A stretch of 64,000 bases of DNA from Chromobotia macracanthus (taxonomy: Eukaryota; Chordata; Actinopteri; Cypriniformes; Botiidae). Each line of letters starts with the position of its first letter. Within the stretch, counting starts at the first letter, position 1. A program made the position numbers and the translations under genes. The notes below the pieces were generated by a model. The model was not told the DNA's origin. It made no database searches and saw nothing but the letters and a program-made list of their open reading frames with translations. The DNA is taken from positions 12,938,001 through 13,002,000 of the forward strand of contig JAZGTH010000002.1 of assembly GCA_036877525.1 (NCBI GenBank), given 5' to 3'. This document shows positions 59,017-64,000 of the stretch, piece after piece.

Positions 59017-62000
59017 CTAGACACAAATAAATAAGTGATATTTTCATTAATCTCTGCCTTCCTTCAAAATAATATGGTGGCTACTTCATAAAACATTGAT
59101 GCCAATCTTTCATTATTCATTTTGGGGGTCCTGTTCTTTCATTCCTGAAAGGAAATGAGAAATCGGGGGTGGGGTGGGGTAGACGCTGGCTGACAGACTG
59201 CAGGAAAGGAGGGATAACACGGTGGATGACAAGGCCAGGCAGAGTGGCGTTTTTGCATTATGTTTTATCTCAGTTCTGGCTGAATGCCATTTCCTGCCCG
59301 TGTTGGAGCTTATAGCTCAGACTGAGCTGAGTAGTGAAGTGAGGAGAGGGAACACGTATCCCAAACATATTTTCAGATTAACTACAGCTCCGGTTGCCTC
59401 TGTCCCCGGAGAACAGGTGACTCACAACTCTCGGAACATTTTACCACGTATGCAATATTAAACACCGTCAGATAGACATAAATACCAATAAACATATGAA
59501 AACATGCAGAAATTTCCCAGTAGGCTTATTTTTCAATCAACTTTCATCACAGCTGGCCCCAGTGAGCGTAAGCACTATATTTAATTTGACGTCATACTGT
59601 TTCCTTGAAAGTTTAGCTGACAAATCATTAAAAAACCCTTTATGGAAATTTTAAGGAGCCAAAATACAGCAGAGAACTATACACTGTATATACTTTATAA
59701 AACACGTTTTATGAAGTCGTTAAATGTTGCACATTAATGGTATTAATACATGGATTTCATATCTTGTTTATGTGTAATTTGTGGGTCACGTAATGAATGC
59801 ATGTATGGAATACATAAAAGGTCACTTGCTCTCTTTCTTACGGCCCTTTAACTTCATTAACAGCCACCATGAAAGCCTTCAGTATTGATTTGTGAGTTTC
59901 TTAAGAATGCTCTTTGAACTCTGCACCATTATGGGGAGATAATGGTTGTTTTCATGTAGCTTAGACCAGTGATTTACAACCGCGCGTTTGGTGGGCCCTC
60001 TGGTACCTGTGGCAGCCAGGTTGGATGGACGGGTGGCAGAAAACAGCTTTTGGCAGCTATTGGGATGAGAAGAGGTGTATGTGTTTTTGATAATGAGGCC
60101 TAATTTCTTAATGATACAAAATGACAACGATGGCAGTCGATCTGTCAGCGTATTCTCTGGGAAGAATGGAGGAAAGGGGGCCGTATAAATGAGGGATATT
60201 AGAATTATAGACTCTATGTTATCAAACCCAGCCAGAGCGCTGCACCATTGCTGGAGATGAAGGACTTTATATGCTTAATTAGACTGTGCTTTTGAGCACA
60301 ACAGGTCAGAAATGATTTATAATAAACTATTTGTGATTTCAGAATGCCCTGCCTCTCTGAATCAGCACACAGTGTTTTCAATATCGACCAGAGAGGTGAC
60401 GAAAATATTTCTGCTGAATTTCCTATGATAACACTAAAGGTTAATTACTCTTTTTTTCCCTGATGTGCTATTACTTTAAGTACAGTTTTGTGGCACAAAT
60501 AAAAAGCACATGCTAGGTAAAAGATTCTATAACTCTATCTGCAGTATGTGCAACATCTCCAGAATAAATTCTATGCATTAGTCTGATTCATCACGTACAA
60601 AGAATGTTTATGGAACGGTTGTGTTCCAACAACAAACTAATGCTATTGACTTTATAAGCGGTTTCAATGCGGGCTGCACCAGACTCATCAGTCGCACAGA
60701 ATCGCAGCAGATGTTGGCCGTTTGGCTTGTACATTACATCCAGAAGACAGAGAGGTTATACTCAGTCGAACCCGTGCACGTACCTGCCCGGCGTGCGGAA
60801 AGCCGTTATGAATTTGCATGCGGAAGTGTTATATGTGTAAATGGTTTGTGGAGCTCCATCGGGCTGAGTGATTTACCTTTTACTGCATAATGCCGCAGTT
60901 TCCCCGTTTGCAGGCAAAGTTCTTTCTCCTCTCCTAGCAGTAATCTGTCACTTCTCTAATAGAAGAACGTGAGACAGAAAGAGACAAAGACGCCATTTTA
61001 ATCTCTCAAGCAGAAATTAAAGCGCACACAGTGTCCTCTGGTGAGCTGATAGAGAGAAAGAATTACAATCTGCTTTACTAATCTATTTTTCTAGTTCTCT
61101 CTCCTATCAGTTATCTGCTTGCATTGTTTACCCGCCATGACAGTTACTAGACATTGCTTTTTCCAGCTGCAGACTGGTACATAATGCACTTTGGTAATGG
61201 TTGATTTTGTCCTTTACTTAGCAAAAGGAAATGTCTGTTTTGTGACCCTGCTAATTCAAGCAGTGTCACATAAGAGTGCTTTTATACTGAATATCTACAC
61301 AGCTATCAGTGCTGTTATTCCATTAGCCAATCAGAGTAGAGGACCAGAGCTAAGTGTTGCATAAAGACAGAGACGTTTTGCTTTGTCAGAGCATGTGACT
61401 GTTTGCCTGGGCATATGTGTGTGACCAGTTGCGTGTCTCGTGCAGGCAGGCCAGTACCCAGCTGTCCCTGCTTTCACACTTGTGTCCAGACTCCACGCAC
61501 ATGTCAATCAAAGACGCTGGCTGAGAAGTCACAACACATCTGAGACTCTGTGGTATCTTTATCTTGTTTGCTTCCTCGTGTTGTCCGGTGCTTCAGTAAC
61601 ACAGAGCACAAATCCACTAAACCTGCATCATAAACATGAAACCACAGAAGAAATCAAATAACTGGGTAGAAACGATCTATGTAAAAATAAATGTTTGTTT
61701 GTTTGTTTGCACCAAGTTGTCAATAGAAATCTGGGGGGGGGATATCTATTAATGTATTAAAAAGGTTTATATTGTAGTTGTATTTGTGGTATTGAATTTA
61801 GGATTAAATAAAATGTAAATAAGATACTTGAAATAAAATAAAAAAATCTTAGTGGTCCTAAAATAGTCTATTTTCTTTTATTCCCCCTTTTTGGATGAAA
61901 TATGACCCAGCCATTTCTTTGTAAGATTGACCCATTTATCTTTTATAACAGGCCCAGAACAGATATTACTTTGTCTCTCTTTGAAATATAAGAGAAAATA

Positions 62001-62335
62001 AATGCTTAAAGGGGTCATATTCCTCACTTTTTACTTACTATTATTTTTCTTTTAAGACCCTTAATAATGTTGGATAGGATTTCTTCTACCAAAAACATTT
62101 GGTCATATTTTGTTTTATATGAATACATGACTGATTCCACCTCACCGTTCCTCATTTGGACCATTTTTTTTTATTCTATCTGTTTGATTTGAGAAGGACA
62201 TGAACATGGCAGATTGGCTGGTCTGTTGTTTCATCTGGGCATAATTGGGGTATTTTAGTGTCTCCAGTGTGGCGTGTGGCACTGAGGGGGCATGCCAAAA
62301 GCACAGAGTCAGAAGAGTAAAGTAGAGTGCTGTCT
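59017..62335. other. Intron stretch; possible conserved noncoding sequence at 59870-60440
   Basis: A G9 run occurs near 61733. 59870-60440 and 60900-61060 are repeat-free. Nothing coding was recognised. Confidence 0.4.
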
Positions 62336-62352
62336 GTCTGTCTGTCTGTCTT
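62331..62352 (+). repeat. (CTGT)n microsatellite
   Basis: Five CTGT units. Confidence 0.9.
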
Positions 62353-62545
62353 CAATAAATACCACTCCCCATATCCCTCCAATGGGTATCATATGAAGAT
62401 AAAGATATTTACTTTACCCTGCCCATAACCCTCACACTAACCCGTTGACATAATTACAGTACATATGAAGCAAAACATGATTTGGTTTTATGAGTGCTTG
62501 GTCAGGAGCACTTTTTAGTCGGTTCTTGAAATGTTTTATTATATT

Positions 62546-62737
62546 ACATCTCTGTTTAAAACATAAAATTGGTCACTTTATGTCATTTTTGATGTAAGTT
62601 AAAGTCAAATGAAGCCAAACTGATTTCCAGGGAAATCAGACCCGACAGCTCAGATTATAAATCATTATGCTAAACTTACCATTGTGAATCAGGATAAGGT
62701 GTTCATTTTCACCCCAAAAAAGTTACGGATTGCAGCT
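62546..62737. mobile_element. MITE with AGCTGCAATC end, truncated copy
   Basis: ACATCTCTGTTTAAAACATA, then GAAGCCAAACTGATTTCCAG, AGACCCGACAGCTCAGATTA and, at the right end, GTTACGGATTGCAGCT followed by TTAA. The left inverted end is missing. Confidence 0.65.
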
Positions 62738-62741
62738 TTAA

Positions 62742-64000
62742 AAGATTGACCCTCACAAATGTAACCAAAACCTGAACGCATACATCTGTCCCCAAATAAC
62801 CCCTCACATCTTCCCCTCTGCCCCAGTGTTGTGTGTACACACACACACTCTCTCCCTCTGTGAGTCTGTGGCGGGAAGTTAATTGGCAGCATCTGGTGTT
62901 TGGAAGGCAGTGTACCCTCCCAAACCCCTTCACTCCCTCCCCTCTTCCCCGGGCATCTGGAGACACCAGTCTGGCTGTGGGCACCAAATATGAAGTGGGG
63001 TGGGGTAAAAAAAGAGAAAGACAGAGATGCAGAGAGCAAACCTGCAGCTGGCATTATTGCCAGCGGGGATATGGTCAGACAGACCGCAAGCTGTGCCAGG
63101 CAAGGACGCCCCCGAGGGACAGATGGTTTACAGATCTGGACAGGATGCAAGAAGAGAGTCAGAGAAAGCAGAGGCCCTGACAAATGCAAAAAACTGCTTT
63201 AAAGATTAGAATGAGGCATTTGGAATTTGGCAGTGTCATTAATTTTGGGCCAATAGAGCGAGCCATCTGAAAGAAACCAGTTTGGTATATATATATATGT
63301 GTGTGTGTGTATTTGGTAATATTTTTTGTTTACAGGAGGGGCTGAGTTTACAGCAGTACTGAGATAACTGATGTGCTTATAGATTTGTTTGCAGTAGAAG
63401 AATTGATTGATGCAGTAGAATTTGTTTTAGTCCAGAACAGTGCAAGAACCTCCAAACTATCATGCGCTCCTGAAAATAAAGGTTTTGATTAGAAAAAAGG
63501 GGATTTACAGATTGCAGCCTTTGGGAGAACCTTATAAAGCTCCACAAAGAACTTTGAACTCCTGTTCTCTTGTTCTTTGGAGAAATGTACTGCTTCTTTA
63601 AGAAACCAAGAAACCATATGCTTTTTTGCACAAATGATCAAAAATCAGGTTTTTGATACAAAGAATTATGGTAAAACCTTTTTTTGAATGTGTTCTGCAT
63701 TGTTCTAGACCAAACAAACTGAACAAACTATGAGAAAGAAGTGATTGACTCGTTGAAAGGTGGAGCTTCCAGTTCTACAGCTACCATATTGAGTTTTACG
63801 ATTGCATTTGTTTTTATTTCAATGAGACTCTATGAGTCTCCTCATACTGTGTCTGCATTGAGTCACCAGCGCTCTGACCTTCAGCTGGCTTTTACCGTCT
63901 TGTGCTGATATCACTTCCTCCGAGACCCTATTTAGCCGAGTGTGATATTGGTTTGATCTTGCGTGAGTCACCTTGTGCGGTATTGGACAGAAAACACCAG
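62742..64000. other. Intron stretch without confirmed feature
   Basis: Opposed open frames at 62689-63202 have no recognisable protein. An (AT)n(GT)n run is at 63286-63311. Nothing else seen. Confidence 0.45.
63286..63311. repeat. (AT)n(GT)n microsatellite
   Basis: Six to seven AT units followed by six GT units. Confidence 0.85.

Larger units (their letters stand above)
26692..64000 (+). other. Intron 3' of the agbl4-like exon (partial)
   Basis: The intron begins with GTATTT at the donor and no matching next exon (expected to begin with the third base of a Trp codon and then a conserved CCP N-domain segment) is visible up to the right edge. It includes the 2.7-kb minisatellite, many inverted-repeat elements, SINEs and simple repeats, which are listed separately. 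In mammals BEND5 is nested inside AGBL4; I looked for its BEN-domain coding sequence on the minus strand and saw none here. Confidence 0.7.

Noticed and set aside
62689..63202. Minus-strand frame of 166 codons and opposing plus frames of 100-115 codons
   Set aside because: No recognisable domain and no splice context; the minus frame runs into a MITE end near 62737, so it is not a conserved coding unit.
26692..64000. Nested BEND5 gene on the minus strand
   Set aside because: Known inside AGBL4 in mammals, but no stretch here translates to a BEN domain or to other parts of that protein that I could recognise.
1..64000. CRISPR array, prokaryotic operons or viral integration
   Set aside because: The only regular array has no unique spacers, and no bacterial or viral genes are recognisable; the window is vertebrate intronic DNA.

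Overview
The window looks like vertebrate, teleost fish DNA, most likely from a cyprinid-like species. The reasons are the very high density of CA/GT, CT and AT microsatellites, tRNA-derived SINEs with fish-type 3' modules, a decayed Tc1-like transposon, and many short palindromic DNA elements of kinds common in cyprinid genomes. There is no prokaryotic or organellar gene organisation, and nearly all open reading frames are short chance frames. Layout: the only exon I can support is a 95-bp coding exon at 26597-26691 (+). Its 31 complete codons read as part of the N-terminal domain of a cytosolic carboxypeptidase, best matching CCP6 (AGBL4). It has a clean acceptor and a usable donor. AGBL4 is known in mammals as a gene of more than a megabase with very long introns, which fits one exon in 64 kb. 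Positions 1-26596 would be intron 5' of the exon and 26692-64000 intron 3' of it. Both are filled with repeats, microsatellites, two CpG-rich patches and stretches of apparently unique sequence. The dominant structure is a 2.7-kb minisatellite at 30411-33150, about 3.7 kb downstream of the exon. It is built from an alphabet of 8-bp words: TGTCTGAG, TGTGCATG, TGTCTGTG and TGTCTGCT. In the sense direction of the host gene it carries well over 100 TGCATG hexamers, which in RNA is the RBFOX recognition motif UGCAUG. On the opposite strand the same array has no stop codons, which creates spurious frames of up to 913 codons. Mobile elements: a Tc1-like remnant (10127-10648); a 534-bp element with inverted ends (2960-3493); a MITE family with AGCTGCAATC ends, one copy flanked by TTAA on both sides (48856-49117, further copies at 1-219, 54097-54305 and 62546-62737); other inverted-repeat elements near 6915, 38865, 41680, 55215 and 55596; SINEs near 3951, 21256, 25841, 38229, 44913, 48238 and 54940; and a possible LINE tail near 29142. 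How it works together: only one protein-coding transcription unit is supported, read left to right. Everything else is intronic and may affect that transcript through splicing, RNA structure or embedded enhancers. No nested gene, tRNA gene, rRNA or CRISPR array was found.
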